A stretch of 53,357 nucleotides of DNA, from assembly GCF_900114165.1 (NCBI RefSeq), contig NZ_FOSB01000017.1, positions 1-53,357 of the forward strand, in the 5' to 3' direction. Source of the DNA: Halobacillus dabanensis. GTDB taxonomy: Bacteria; Bacillota; Bacilli; Bacillales; Halobacillaceae. A model generated the notes under the pieces. The model was given only the letters and a program-made list of their open reading frames with translations, did no database searches and was not told where the DNA came from. Positions 10,901 through 19,077 of the stretch are shown here, in pieces (within the stretch, counting starts at the first letter, position 1; every line of letters starts with the position of its first letter). The position numbers were made by a program, and so were the translations under genes.

Positions 10901-11402
10901 TGGATTTTTTGATAATGGATAGTATGAACGGGCCTTTCATTTCTGTATATAAAGACCGTTGATGCTTATAGTCCTTTGCTAGTTGTTTTTTTAATGCGGT
11001 ATACTCGGAAGCTTCCTCAGGATTTAATCTTAAATAATCTCGAAAAAATACTTTCTCGTTCCATTCTTCTCCATTCCATTCACATAGGTGCAAGTGACAG
11101 ATGCCACGACCAGGAGCCCCTTTTCTAAAGAATCGACGTGTCTTTAATTCAGGTTTGGGAATATATTCATATCCTGCTCTTGATAGAGAGGGAATCAATC
11201 GAGAGAAATCGGTTAAATCATCCACCCCTAATAAGATATCAATGATTGGTTTAGCAACCATTCCTGGTATCGATGTGCTCCCGATATGTTCCATGGGGAG
11301 AGGAGATGGATCCAAAGTTCGAGTGATGATCTCCTTTTCTTTTTTAAATCTCAACTGCCAATCTGGATCGTAAGGGTAGAGCTCGACTGTATTATTCAAC
11401 AT
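10887..11402 (-). CDS. GrpB family protein (nucleotidyltransferase superfamily)
   Basis: A 171-residue GrpB/UPF0157-type protein. Members belong to the nucleotidyltransferase fold, and some are fused to dephospho-CoA kinase; the biochemical role is mostly unknown. Characteristic motifs are LYPYDPDW, MEHIGSTSIPGMVAKPIIDI, the RRFFRKGAPGRGICHLHLCE region and RDYLRLNPEEASEYTALKK. A longer frame begins at a GTG further upstream, but the ATG at 11402 follows AAAGGAAG with good spacing and overlaps the stop of the preceding zinc-finger gene. I chose the ATG. It is co-transcribed with that gene. Confidence 0.88.
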   Translation of the reverse strand: MLNNTVELYPYDPDWQLRFKKEKEIITRTLDPSPLPMEHIGSTSIPGMVAKPIIDILLGVDDLTDFSRLIPSLSRAGYEYIPKPELKTRRFFRKGAPGRGICHLHLCEWNGEEWNEKVFFRDYLRLNPEEASEYTALKKQLAKDYKHQRSLYTEMKGPFILSIIKKSREKG

Positions 11403-11532
11403 CCTTTTTCTTCCTTTCTTCACAAGGGAAGCAGACTAACGTATGGTCGTTCTCTAATATAGCGTTCAAGAAGCCATTTTCACAGAAAAGTTCTTTACCA
11501 CAAATTGTACAATATCCAACTTTTTCTTTCAT
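11392..11532 (-). CDS. 46-residue zinc-finger-like protein
   Basis: A short frame on the minus strand, ATG at 11532 to TAA at 11392-11394, encodes 46 residues. The cysteine pairs CTIC and CFPC are separated by about 28 residues, as in a small zinc ribbon, and the tail is basic (EERKKKDVE). A clear AAAGGGAG ribosome-binding site lies about 6 bases before the start. The end overlaps the grpB start by 11 bases, indicating translational coupling. I do not recognise the family; function unknown. Confidence 0.7.
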   Translation of the reverse strand: MKEKVGYCTICGKELFCENGFLNAILENDHTLVCFPCEERKKKDVE

Positions 11533-11682
11533 AACGTACTCCCTTTCTTTTCCTTGTGTAAATGTTCAAGAATATTTACACTTTCATTCTAATAAGGAAA
11601 CTATGAAACATCTGTCTTTTTTTGTCAAAAGGAATGTGTGAAATGTTAGAATAGTAAGAAGATACCAGTTAGGAGGATGAGT

Positions 11683-12612
11683 ATGGAACAACCACAGACA
11701 AAGCCAAGATCATTTGGTGAGATACTTGATTATACATTCAGTATATCAAAGAAAAATTTTGGTCCACTATTTCTCGTTTTATTGATTTTAAGTCTACCAA
11801 TATACATAATCGATTACTTGTTCATGGTGTTAAGCGGGGTCAGTATTTTCCGGGATTCTTTAGAAGGTGGTTTTACAGAAGGGTTTATCAATAATTTGGA
11901 TTCGGCTGCGACGACACAGGAGATTGTCGCTAACAATCTTGGTTTGGGAATGGAGGTCATCTACCTAGTCCTGTCTACTGTACTCGCATTTATTCTCTAC
12001 CCGATGGCACAAGCTTCCATTATTATCGCCACAAGTAAAGTAATGAAACAAGAAAGTTGGAAGAAAAGCCAGGTTATGAAAGGGGCATTTTCAAGATTTT
12101 TCCCACTAGTCGGTAGTACTGCATTGATGGGCGTCATCTTTGGGGTTGTCTTCTTCCTAGGTTTTCTCCTCCTTGGCATGATGGGAGGCGTCAGTTTTGC
12201 AAGGGATGGATTTGGTCCAGGCTTGATCATCACGATTATTCTTGCACTCGCCTTTTTGGGAGTTCTAGCTTATTTCGCGGTTAAGTTGAGTATGTTTTTT
12301 GGTTCTGTCGTTTTTCAAAAAGTTGCTCCAGGATTTTCGAAAAGCTGGAAACTGACAAAAGGAAGGTTCTGGGCAACATTAGGGTTGTTCATCGTATTCA
12401 TGATCATCGCCTTCCTGCTTACCTCCGTTATGGAAGGAGTATCGGTGCTGTTGTTAGGCGGCAGTGTACTTGGCCGCATCTTTACAGATATAGCATCAAT
12501 TATTACGACTTTATTCCTGATGGTGGGATATACCGTGTTGTTCTTTGACTTGAAAACGAGAAATGAAGCGGATGATTTGAAGGACATGATTGCCTCTTAC
12601 AAAGAATCATGA
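11683..12612 (+). CDS. Multi-pass membrane protein, first gene of a DUF4129-type operon
   Basis: 309 residues. The N-terminus PRSFGEILDYTFSISKKNF is a typical opening of the Bacillaceae membrane proteins related to the glycerophosphoryl-diester phosphodiesterase membrane domain/DUF4013 group. About six hydrophobic segments follow (around residues 27-47, 88-110, 145-165, 175-200, 235-260 and 270-290). Two starts are possible. ATG 11683 lies 6 bases after AGGAGG and is preferred over ATG 11677, which touches it. In relatives such genes precede a DUF4129 protein, a MoxR ATPase and a DUF58 protein. Here only a broken DUF4129 gene remains, so this gene may be an orphan. Function unknown. Confidence 0.75.
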   Translation: MEQPQTKPRSFGEILDYTFSISKKNFGPLFLVLLILSLPIYIIDYLFMVLSGVSIFRDSLEGGFTEGFINNLDSAATTQEIVANNLGLGMEVIYLVLSTVLAFILYPMAQASIIIATSKVMKQESWKKSQVMKGAFSRFFPLVGSTALMGVIFGVVFFLGFLLLGMMGGVSFARDGFGPGLIITIILALAFLGVLAYFAVKLSMFFGSVVFQKVAPGFSKSWKLTKGRFWATLGLFIVFMIIAFLLTSVMEGVSVLLLGGSVLGRIFTDIASIITTLFLMVGYTVLFFDLKTRNEADDLKDMIASYKES

Positions 12613-12627
12613 ACGTAGGTGAAACAT

Positions 12628-13120
12628 ATGAGCCAGCAAAATGAAGGCAAAGAGCGACTGAAAGAAATACTCGAAAAATCAGAGTACCAGGCCTATGAGA
12701 AGGAAACACAAACTGCCAGCCAACGGTTGATTGACTTAATTGGCCAATGGGTCGAAGGCCTGTTAGAGACATGGTTTCCTGATTTCCATATATCAGGAAG
12801 TACGATCAACGGCTGGATTTACTTCTTTGGCTTGATTGGTATCGGTATTCTAATATTTTTGATGGTAAAACTATCAGGTCGAATATCAGGGGAAAAAAAG
12901 CTGGCACAGAAGCGAACATTTTCTTCATCTGAAGATTTATCATGGTCACAGGAAAGACATTGGCAAAAGCGGATGAATTAGCTTCTAAAGGGCAATGGAC
13001 TGAAGCCGCCCGCCATTTGTTCCTCGGTATGTTGGTGAACTTCGACGATTGAGGGTTAGTCGAAGCAAAAGCATGGAAAACAAACAGTGATTATTTTAAA
13101 GAGGTTGACTTTCGTCTCTA
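12628..13120 (+). pseudogene. DUF4129 protein gene, broken by frameshift and nonsense mutations
   Basis: The frame from ATG 12628 (after AGGTG) encodes a cytoplasmic head, one membrane helix (WIYFFGLIGIGILIFLMVKL) and then stops at 12979-12981. In the next frame, from about 12943, the expected DUF4129 helical domain continues: LAKADELASKGQWTEAARHL then FLGMLVNFDD. It is interrupted by TGA at 13049-13051 and continues as GLVEAKAWKTNSDYFKEVDF to another stop. So there is one frameshift near 12940, one internal nonsense codon and probably a truncated end. Family members are about 200 residues or more and sit in an operon with MoxR and DUF58 genes, which are absent here. A decayed operon is the simplest reading. 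Confidence 0.75.
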
Positions 13121-13188
13121 ATCCCATTACTTTCCCTTTTCCTGACGCTTTTGAATTTCACCCAATATCTCCGGGTAGAGAAACAAGA

Positions 13189-13221
13189 AAACAGGACACC
13201 CCTTAATGGGTGTTCTGTTTT
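13189..13221 (+). terminator. Terminator after the decayed DUF4129 gene
   Basis: AACAGGACACCC pairs with GGGTGTTCTGTT around a CTTAAT loop and is followed by TT. It may be the original terminator of the lost operon. Confidence 0.75.
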
Positions 13222-13233
13222 GGATGAAGGTGT

Positions 13234-13530
13234 ATGAGGGAGTATTTTAATGCGTTTAAAAGAATTAAAAAAATATATTTACTTAATCGTAAAATCTGGT
13301 ATTATATACTAGGATTTATTGATATATCCAGATTATTATTATTAGGGAAAGGGGATTATAGCATCATGCTTACATCTCTTTATATATTATCACTGACAGT
13401 TTTGCTTACGTTCCTTGTATTATATTCGGTTGATAAAGTCGTACGTCGCGTTAAGAAGGTTGAAAATACCACTGTCTCCCAAGAGCCGCTCCCTACTGAA
13501 ATGGATTTCAGCCATCAATCGTTTAAATAA
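13234..13530 (+). CDS. Small hypothetical membrane protein
   Basis: 98 residues with a basic N-terminus, two hydrophobic segments (about residues 24-40 and 46-66) and a polar tail. I do not recognise a family. The ribosome-binding site is poor (GAAGG three bases before the ATG), so an alternative start is possible, though none is clearly better. It is flanked by terminators on both sides and would be monocistronic. Its base composition is more A+T-rich than its neighbours in the first half, which may mean recent acquisition or a weakly expressed gene. Confidence 0.5.
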   Translation: MREYFNAFKRIKKIYLLNRKIWYYILGFIDISRLLLLGKGDYSIMLTSLYILSLTVLLTFLVLYSVDKVVRRVKKVENTTVSQEPLPTEMDFSHQSFK

Positions 13531-13547
13531 ATACTAGTTTGTCTTTC

Positions 13548-13579
13548 AAAGTGACCCTGTCAGCCGGGGTCACTTTTTA
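13548..13579 (+). terminator. Terminator after the small membrane protein gene
   Basis: AAAGTGACCC and GGGGTCACTTT pair around TGTCAGCC and are followed by T residues. Confidence 0.85.
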
Positions 13580-13602
13580 TATACCCTCACAAACTTTTTC
13601 AT

Positions 13603-13640
13603 AGGAGTTCCCTATTCTTGAGGACTCAGTTTCAAGACGG
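13603..13640. repeat. Fragment of the intergenic repeat family (one end only)
   Basis: GTTCCCTATTCTTGAGGACT then CAGTTTCAAGAC matches the left end of copies C, E and F with a few changes, but no GC-rich core or right end follows. It looks like the remnant of a deleted copy. Confidence 0.6.
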
Positions 13641-13774
13641 GTGGGTTTACGTTTTGTTACCTAGGTGTTTGTGGTAGAATAAGAATGTTTACATATATGA
13701 AGAAAAAGCTGATGGCGATAGTTATTTATAATAAATGATTACAGATTCTAACTGATGGAAAAGGGGATTTCTCA

Positions 13775-14962
13775 ATGGGAAATAAAGCGGTTGTTTTAGG
13801 AGCTAACTATTATATCGGACTAAGTACGATCAGGTGTCTTGGGGTGCACGATGTTCACGTAGCAGCAGTGGATTATGCCTGGGAAGGTGCGTACGGATTG
13901 GAGTCCAAATATTGTTCTGAAGCATTGATAGGCCCTCATTATAAAGAGGATCCAGCAGGCTTGGTTACTTTTTTAATTGATTATGCAAAAAATCAAGACA
14001 GCCCGCCTGTACTTATTCCGACAGCGGATCCATATGTCGAGTTCGTTGACGATCATCTTCCGGAATTACGGGAACATTTCCTTATTCCCCAAAAAGAACA
14101 AGGGTTATATACTAAGATAATGGACAAAGGCACCCTTCATACTTTGGCCTCCCGACATGGAGTAGCCGTACCTGAAACAGTCGAGATGGATGATGAAAAC
14201 CTCGTTGGAAAAGTGGAAGAGGAAATCAAATACCCATGTCTGGTAAAGCCGGTCGATTCCCCAGCTTTTGTAGCCAAATTCAGAAGAAAACTTTTCAAAG
14301 TTTATAACAAGGAAGAACTGTTAGAGAAAGTACAACAAGCGAAAGAGGAAAATATAGAAGTCATCGTGCAAAGGATCATACCAGGGTTCGATGACCATAT
14401 GTACACATTTGATGCTTATTTGAATCAAGACTCCAAAGTTACTCACTGGGTCACTTGTCAAAAGCTTCGTCAGTTCCCTGTAAATTATGGGGCTTCTGTG
14501 TATACTCAGCAGAAGTATGTGCCGGAACTCTATGATCTTGGTTCGAAGTTTTTAGAAGGTATCCAATACAAAGGATTCGCAGAAATCGAGTTCAAAAAAG
14601 ATGCGGAAACAGGGGACTATTATTTGATTGAGATCAATGTTCGCATTACTAATTTGAATCATTTATTACAAAAGGCGGGGATCAATATCCCTTATATCAC
14701 CTATCGTGAGCTAACCGGCAACCCTATAGAGCCTAAAGCGATAGAAGAAGATCAGAACCTCGTTTTCTGGTATGCTTACGAAGATTTATTAGCCGTAAGA
14801 GAATATATAAAAACAGGGCAACTGTCACCGCAGAAAGTACTCAAATCATATTTCAGGCCAAAAGCTCACGCGATTTGGGATCCGAAAGATCCGAAACCGG
14901 CTTTTGCCTTTGGTAAGAAGCTTGCAAACCTAGTTGTCGGTAAAGTGACGAATAAGAAATAA
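13775..14962 (+). CDS. ATP-grasp ligase, probable D-aspartate ligase for the peptidoglycan bridge
   Basis: 395 residues with ATP-grasp layout: an N-terminal Rossmann-like domain (VVLGANYYIGLSTIRCLG), a central domain with the conserved PTADPYVEFV and YPCLVKPVDSP lysine segment, and the C-terminal metal-binding end GFAEIEFKKD...YYLIEINVR. The arrangement matches Asl-type D-aspartate ligases of Enterococcus faecium and Lactococcus, which add D-Asp to the diamino acid side chain of UDP-MurNAc-pentapeptide. The next two genes are a Mur-type ligase and an aspartate racemase, an order that makes this role likely. In E. faecium the racemase and ligase genes are also paired. The start has AAAAGGGG upstream. 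Other carboxylate-amine ligase roles cannot be excluded. Confidence 0.8.
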   Translation: MGNKAVVLGANYYIGLSTIRCLGVHDVHVAAVDYAWEGAYGLESKYCSEALIGPHYKEDPAGLVTFLIDYAKNQDSPPVLIPTADPYVEFVDDHLPELREHFLIPQKEQGLYTKIMDKGTLHTLASRHGVAVPETVEMDDENLVGKVEEEIKYPCLVKPVDSPAFVAKFRRKLFKVYNKEELLEKVQQAKEENIEVIVQRIIPGFDDHMYTFDAYLNQDSKVTHWVTCQKLRQFPVNYGASVYTQQKYVPELYDLGSKFLEGIQYKGFAEIEFKKDAETGDYYLIEINVRITNLNHLLQKAGINIPYITYRELTGNPIEPKAIEEDQNLVFWYAYEDLLAVREYIKTGQLSPQKVLKSYFRPKAHAIWDPKDPKPAFAFGKKLANLVVGKVTNKK

Positions 14963-15098
14963 ACTAGTGCTGCATGTTGCGGAGAATAGGAATAAGTGAC
15001 CGTAGGAAATGCTAACCAATAGACGAACGGTGTGTACGGAGGAGAATCCATTTATCCAATCTAAATGGTAAAAACAATGGCAGGGAAGGTAGATACGA

Positions 15099-16646
15099 AT
15101 GGCTAAGTTAAAAGAATTATTATCATCCATTGAAGTGCTTGAAGCATGGAATGATGTCGAATTGGAGGTCCGAGGGCTTGCTTACAATTCAAGGAGTGTG
15201 GAAGAAGGAGATGTATTCGTCTGTATAAAAGGGTTTAAGACAGATGGACACATGTATGTCGCAGAAGCGGTTAAAAATGGAGCCTCTGCAATTGTGGTCG
15301 AAGATTATCAACCCGGTTGGGATTCATTGCCACAATATCGTGTAAGTGATAGTCGTCGTGCCCTGGCAGCTTTAAGTGATGCCTATTACAACCATCCTTC
15401 CCAATCAATGAAAACGGTTGGGATTACAGCGACAAATGGTAAGACATCAACATCCTTCATGGCCGATGCAATTTTGGAGGAGCATAAATTGAAGACTGGC
15501 CTGATTGGTACAGTGGTGGTTAAATATGGGGATTACACGGAACCTACAGAACTGACAACGCCCGAGTCATTGGACTTGCATCGCTATTTCGCCCAAATGA
15601 GAGATAATGACGTGTCCCATGTCACTATGGAAGTATCCTCCTCTGCACTTGATTTAAGCCGTGTCGGTAGTGTGGACTTTGATATTGTGAGCCTTAACAA
15701 TATCAGTCGCGAGCATATCGATTTACATGGGTCTTTTGAAGAATATTTCAATAGTAAAGCAAGCTTAATCCGTAATGCAGAAAAAGGGAAATGGGCAATC
15801 CTGAACTTGGACGACCCTTACTCTGCTTCTCTCGTAGAGGAAACGGAGGCGAACTTGCTGACCTTCAGCGTTGAAACAGGTGATGGCGATCTTATTTGTA
15901 AGAATCTCGATCTTTCTACTGGGCGAGCAAAATTCACTGTTGAAATCAGGAAGCCAATCATTGTGGAGGATGAAAGAATAGAACCACAGGAATTTACGAT
16001 TGAATTATCTACACCTGGCTATCATTCCGTTTATAATTCCATGGTTGCTATAGCTGTTGGGTTGTTGAATGAGGTACCGATTCCAACAATCCAATCCGGC
16101 TTGAAAGGATTTGGTGGAGTAGAGCGTCGATTTGAAATGGTCTTTGAAGATGAATTTAAAATCCTTGATGATCACTTCGCGAATTACGGTAATATAAACG
16201 TTACACTGAACACACTGCAGCAAATGGATTACGAAAACCTTAAACTTGTCTATGCTATCCGTGGGAGTCGAGGGGTTACAGTAAACAGAGAGAACGCCAA
16301 GGCTATTGTTGAGTGGGCTCCGAAACTTGGACTAACTGAAGTGATTGCAACAGTCAGTCACTCTCATGTGTCGGAAAAGGATGTCGTGACAGAGGAAGAG
16401 TTGCGTGTCTTTCAGGAAATGATGAAGGAAGCTGGCATCCATGTTGACCTTTACCGGGAATTAGATGATGCTATTCACCATGCTTTGTCAGAAGTACAAG
16501 AGGATGATGTTGTCTTGTTAGCTGGTTGCCAAGGTATGGATCCAGGTGCTCAAATTGCACTTGAACAATTAAACAAAACACGACCAGATATAGATGAAGA
16601 GAAATTGTTTAAACCATTGAAAAACAGAGTAGCAGGAATCCTATAA
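15099..16646 (+). CDS. MurE-like Mur ligase with a divergent substrate-specificity region
   Basis: 515 residues in the MurE size range, with the three Mur-ligase domains. The N-terminal UDP-binding domain contains NSRSVEEGDVFVCIKG. The central ATPase domain has the P-loop ATNGKTS (residues 111-117), TTPESLDLHRYF, MEVSSSALDLSRVGSVDFD and NISREHIDLHGSFEEYFNSK. The C-terminal domain is atypical. The usual VDYAHTPD, CGGDRDRTKR and DNPR signatures of meso-diaminopimelate ligases are absent; LDDHFANYGNINVT, AIRGSRGVTVNRE and TVSHSHVSEKD stand at the corresponding places. It could add a different diamino acid such as L-ornithine, or act on another UDP-MurNAc peptide. It lies between the D-Asp ligase-like gene and the aspartate racemase gene. 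Confidence 0.8.
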   Translation: MAKLKELLSSIEVLEAWNDVELEVRGLAYNSRSVEEGDVFVCIKGFKTDGHMYVAEAVKNGASAIVVEDYQPGWDSLPQYRVSDSRRALAALSDAYYNHPSQSMKTVGITATNGKTSTSFMADAILEEHKLKTGLIGTVVVKYGDYTEPTELTTPESLDLHRYFAQMRDNDVSHVTMEVSSSALDLSRVGSVDFDIVSLNNISREHIDLHGSFEEYFNSKASLIRNAEKGKWAILNLDDPYSASLVEETEANLLTFSVETGDGDLICKNLDLSTGRAKFTVEIRKPIIVEDERIEPQEFTIELSTPGYHSVYNSMVAIAVGLLNEVPIPTIQSGLKGFGGVERRFEMVFEDEFKILDDHFANYGNINVTLNTLQQMDYENLKLVYAIRGSRGVTVNRENAKAIVEWAPKLGLTEVIATVSHSHVSEKDVVTEEELRVFQEMMKEAGIHVDLYRELDDAIHHALSEVQEDDVVLLAGCQGMDPGAQIALEQLNKTRPDIDEEKLFKPLKNRVAGIL

Positions 16647-16691
16647 GTCATCTTAGAAAAAGGTTCCGGTCTTTTGTAAGGAGGCAAAACA

Positions 16692-17402
16692 GTGAATGAT
16701 AAAATCATCGGCATACTTGGGGGAATGGGACCTGAAGCTACAGCCGAATGTTATTTGAAGATCATCCGTGCGACGAACGCCAGTAAAGATCAAGATCATT
16801 TCCGGGTCATTATTGACAGCAATGCCAAAATCCCTGACCGTACGGAAGCGATTTCCGGCAGAGGTGCAAATCCTGTTCCAGAAATGATTCATACTGCTAA
16901 AAACCTTGAAAAGCTGAATGTAGATGTAGCATGCATCCCTTGTATGACATCCCACTATTTTATAGAGGAAGTCCAAAAAGCCGTCTCGTTCCCGTTACTG
17001 AATGCTTTTTTGGAGTTAAAGAAATATATTCAAGATTATTATCCTCATGTAAAGAAAATAGGAGTGCTTGCTACAACGGGGACGCTTGAAACAGGACTTT
17101 TTAACGAATATTTGGATTACCTTCATGTAATCAATCCCACTCCTTACACTCAAAATGATAAAGTGATGCGTGCGATTTATGGGAAGAATGGTATTAAAAG
17201 TGGCAATACAGGCGGTGAGCCATTACACCTTTTAAAAGAAGCCTCTCAGGAATTGATGGATAATGGTGCCGAACTCATTATCTCCGGTTGTACAGAAATT
17301 GGGCTTGTTTTAAAGCCTTACCACTTACCTGTACCATTGGTTGATCCAATGGAAGTCGTTGCTAATGTAGTCGTCAAAGAAACTGTATATCAAAAGTCAT
17401 GA
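16692..17402 (+). CDS. Aspartate/glutamate racemase family protein, likely aspartate racemase
   Basis: 236 residues, the family length. It interconverts L- and D-aspartate without cofactor using two cysteines. Both are present: C84 in CIPCMTSHYF and C200 in IISGCTEIGL. The N-terminal GILGGMGPEAT is typical of aspartate racemases rather than MurI glutamate racemase. It starts at GTG 16692, eight bases after a strong AAGGAGGC, and follows the Mur ligase gene by 45 bases, apparently in one operon. It would supply D-Asp to the ATP-grasp ligase for the interpeptide bridge. Confidence 0.9.
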   Translation: MNDKIIGILGGMGPEATAECYLKIIRATNASKDQDHFRVIIDSNAKIPDRTEAISGRGANPVPEMIHTAKNLEKLNVDVACIPCMTSHYFIEEVQKAVSFPLLNAFLELKKYIQDYYPHVKKIGVLATTGTLETGLFNEYLDYLHVINPTPYTQNDKVMRAIYGKNGIKSGNTGGEPLHLLKEASQELMDNGAELIISGCTEIGLVLKPYHLPVPLVDPMEVVANVVVKETVYQKS

Positions 17403-17460
17403 ATGGCTCCTTGTGGTCTTATATTATAATGTAAAACCAATCTTCAAAGGGGTGCTCACA

Positions 17461-17751
17461 ATGGCAAAAAGTGGATTTGAGCAATTTTTGTCAGAATCAT
17501 TCAAGGAAGGCATCTACTTTCGGGAATTAAGGCTATCAGAAAGAGAAGTCGTCCGCTTGAAGTCTCACTTTCCTCTCGCTAATGTAAGACGCACAAGCGA
17601 AGTGAATGATGCGTATTGTAAGTCTTGGTATGAAGTTAATTTGTTACCTGTTGAAAAGAAATCGGAGAGTCTGAATTCGATACGGGAGGAAAATATGAGG
17701 TTGAAACGTGAGCTGGAGACCTTGAAGAAAATGAATATGGGAAAAACATAA
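17461..17751 (+). CDS. Small hypothetical protein with a C-terminal coiled coil
   Basis: 96 residues from ATG 17461, which follows AAAGGGGTG with proper spacing. The longer frame beginning at 17413 has no ribosome-binding site. The first 60 residues are mixed charged (FEQFLSESFKEGIYFREL). The last 30 form a likely coiled coil (SIREENMRLKRELETLKKM). There are no membrane segments or cofactor motifs. I do not recognise the family. It follows the D-Asp cluster by 58 bases without an obvious terminator between, so it could be its last gene. Confidence 0.6.
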   Translation: MAKSGFEQFLSESFKEGIYFRELRLSEREVVRLKSHFPLANVRRTSEVNDAYCKSWYEVNLLPVEKKSESLNSIREENMRLKRELETLKKMNMGKT

Positions 17752-17781
17752 GACAATTCTTTTGAGTTGTCTTTTTTTTTA
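17750..17781 (+). terminator. Terminator after the small coiled-coil gene
   Basis: AAGACAA and TTGTCTT form a 7-bp stem around TTCTTTTGAG, followed by nine T residues. It begins at the stop codon. The following 150 bases up to the promoter at 17934 show nothing I can name. Confidence 0.8.
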
Positions 17782-17933
17782 TCTTTATGCGGGCATAAAG
17801 ACCTATTTAATTTAATGGGTCAGGAAAGGCACTTACGCAAAATTTGTCGAATAGACGACAGGGGATTCAGCATTCTGTAATGCTATGAAACATAAATGTA
17901 ATAATAATTTGTCTTTATTTAGCGAATTTCTTT

Positions 17934-17941
17934 GATATAAT
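17934..17941 (+). promoter_or_regulatory. Extended -10 promoter upstream of the ftsX region
   Basis: TGATATAAT is a perfect extended -10 element (TGnTATAAT). A weak -35 (TTTATT) lies 16 bases upstream of TATAAT. The transcript would cover the ftsE-like remnant and ftsX. Confidence 0.5.
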
Positions 17942-18031
17942 GAATAAGGTAAATGAGACAGACGAGCAGGATTACATAGAATCGACATCATAGATAAACA
18001 AAAATGAGAGTTTAGTAGGAAGTGATATAAA

Positions 18032-18142
18032 TTGTTCGATCAACATCACCGCAGTCAAGCATCTTATGTTTTGAGGGATACCGTTCAAAAAGAGAGAATG
18101 ATTGAACGGATTGCATGGGGTGACCTGGGACATGAAGCTTAA
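18032..18142 (+). pseudogene. Probable remnant of ftsE (C-terminal tail only)
   Basis: The last codons of a small frame, TTG 18032 to TAA 18140-18142, read RDTVQKERMIERIAWGDLGHEA. This resembles the usual end of Bacillaceae FtsE proteins (about DTxQKRVIAIExGxIxRDexRGDYGHEA) with several residues deleted in the middle. The frame overlaps the ftsX start by 11 bases, as ftsE does in intact ftsEX operons. A whole ftsE (about 228 codons) cannot fit, because the upstream space holds another gene and terminator. A ribosome-like AGGAAGTGA precedes the TTG, so a 36-residue peptide could still be made and coupled to ftsX. Identification rests on my memory of the family tail. Confidence 0.45.
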
Positions 18143-19025
18143 AACATTCGGTCGCCATGGTAAAGAAGGGGTCAAAAGCTTGACAAGAAATAGATGGATG
18201 TCACTAGCTTCCATATCAGCTGTGACAGTCACTCTGTTGTTAGTCGGGGTATTTGCCGCACTCCTTTTGAACTTGAATGACATTGGAACACAAATAGAAG
18301 AAGACGTGGAAGTACGTGTCTTTATTGATAGAACATCAGAGGAAGCCAGCCAGGATCAATTACAAGCACAAATAGAAGAATTATCAGCTGTATCCTCTGT
18401 AGAATTTCAGTCGAAAGAAGAGGGTTTGAACCAGCTCATTGAAAGTCTAGGTGATGATGGAGAAGCCTTCGAATCATTAAAAGATGAAAACCCATTGAAT
18501 GATGTTTTCGTTGTGAAAACAGAGCAACCAGAAGATACCATCATGGTTGCGCAGACAATTGAAGACTTTAATAGTGTGGAAAAAGTCGAGTATGCAAAAG
18601 AAACCGTGGAACGGCTATTTAGTGTAATGGACGTAGCGCGAAACGTCGGATTAGCGATTATAGCGGGACTTTTGTTTACAGCAATGTTCCTAATTGCTAA
18701 TACTATTAGGATTACGATTGTTGCACGTAAGAGAGAGATTGAAATCATGAAAATGGTGGGTGCGACCAATTGGTTCATTCGTTGGCCATTTCTTTTTGAG
18801 GGAATATTAATCGGTATATTGGGATCAGCAATTCCAATTGTTGTAGTCGTATTCGGGTATGATTATCTCTACACAGAGATAACAACGAGATTTCCAACCC
18901 TATTCATCGAACTACTACCGGCTTACCCTTTCGTGTTAAAAGTATCCGCACTTTTACTCGCAATGGGAGTTCTCATTGGACTTTGGGGAAGTTTTACATC
19001 CATTCGTAAATATTTGAAAGTATAA
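18132..19025 (+). CDS. ftsX: Cell division ABC transporter permease-like protein FtsX
   Basis: 297 residues from ATG 18132. Topology is that of FtsX: N-terminal cytoplasmic head (KLKTFGRHGKEGVKSLTRNR), a first membrane helix (about 20-45), an extracellular domain (about 50-165) and three C-terminal helices, with the conserved coupling segment KREIEIMKMVGATNWFIRWPF. FtsX with the ATPase FtsE transmits a signal across the membrane to activate a peptidoglycan hydrolase with a coiled coil. Such a hydrolase gene lies directly downstream. The ATPase gene ftsE, normally immediately upstream and overlapping, is missing apart from a possible tail. Function therefore depends on an FtsE encoded elsewhere. 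Confidence 0.93.
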   Translation: MKLKTFGRHGKEGVKSLTRNRWMSLASISAVTVTLLLVGVFAALLLNLNDIGTQIEEDVEVRVFIDRTSEEASQDQLQAQIEELSAVSSVEFQSKEEGLNQLIESLGDDGEAFESLKDENPLNDVFVVKTEQPEDTIMVAQTIEDFNSVEKVEYAKETVERLFSVMDVARNVGLAIIAGLLFTAMFLIANTIRITIVARKREIEIMKMVGATNWFIRWPFLFEGILIGILGSAIPIVVVVFGYDYLYTEITTRFPTLFIELLPAYPFVLKVSALLLAMGVLIGLWGSFTSIRKYLKV

Positions 19026-19077
19026 ACTATAAAACTACTATTCTATACACAGGGAAGGATCCGGGGGAGGAAAAGAA

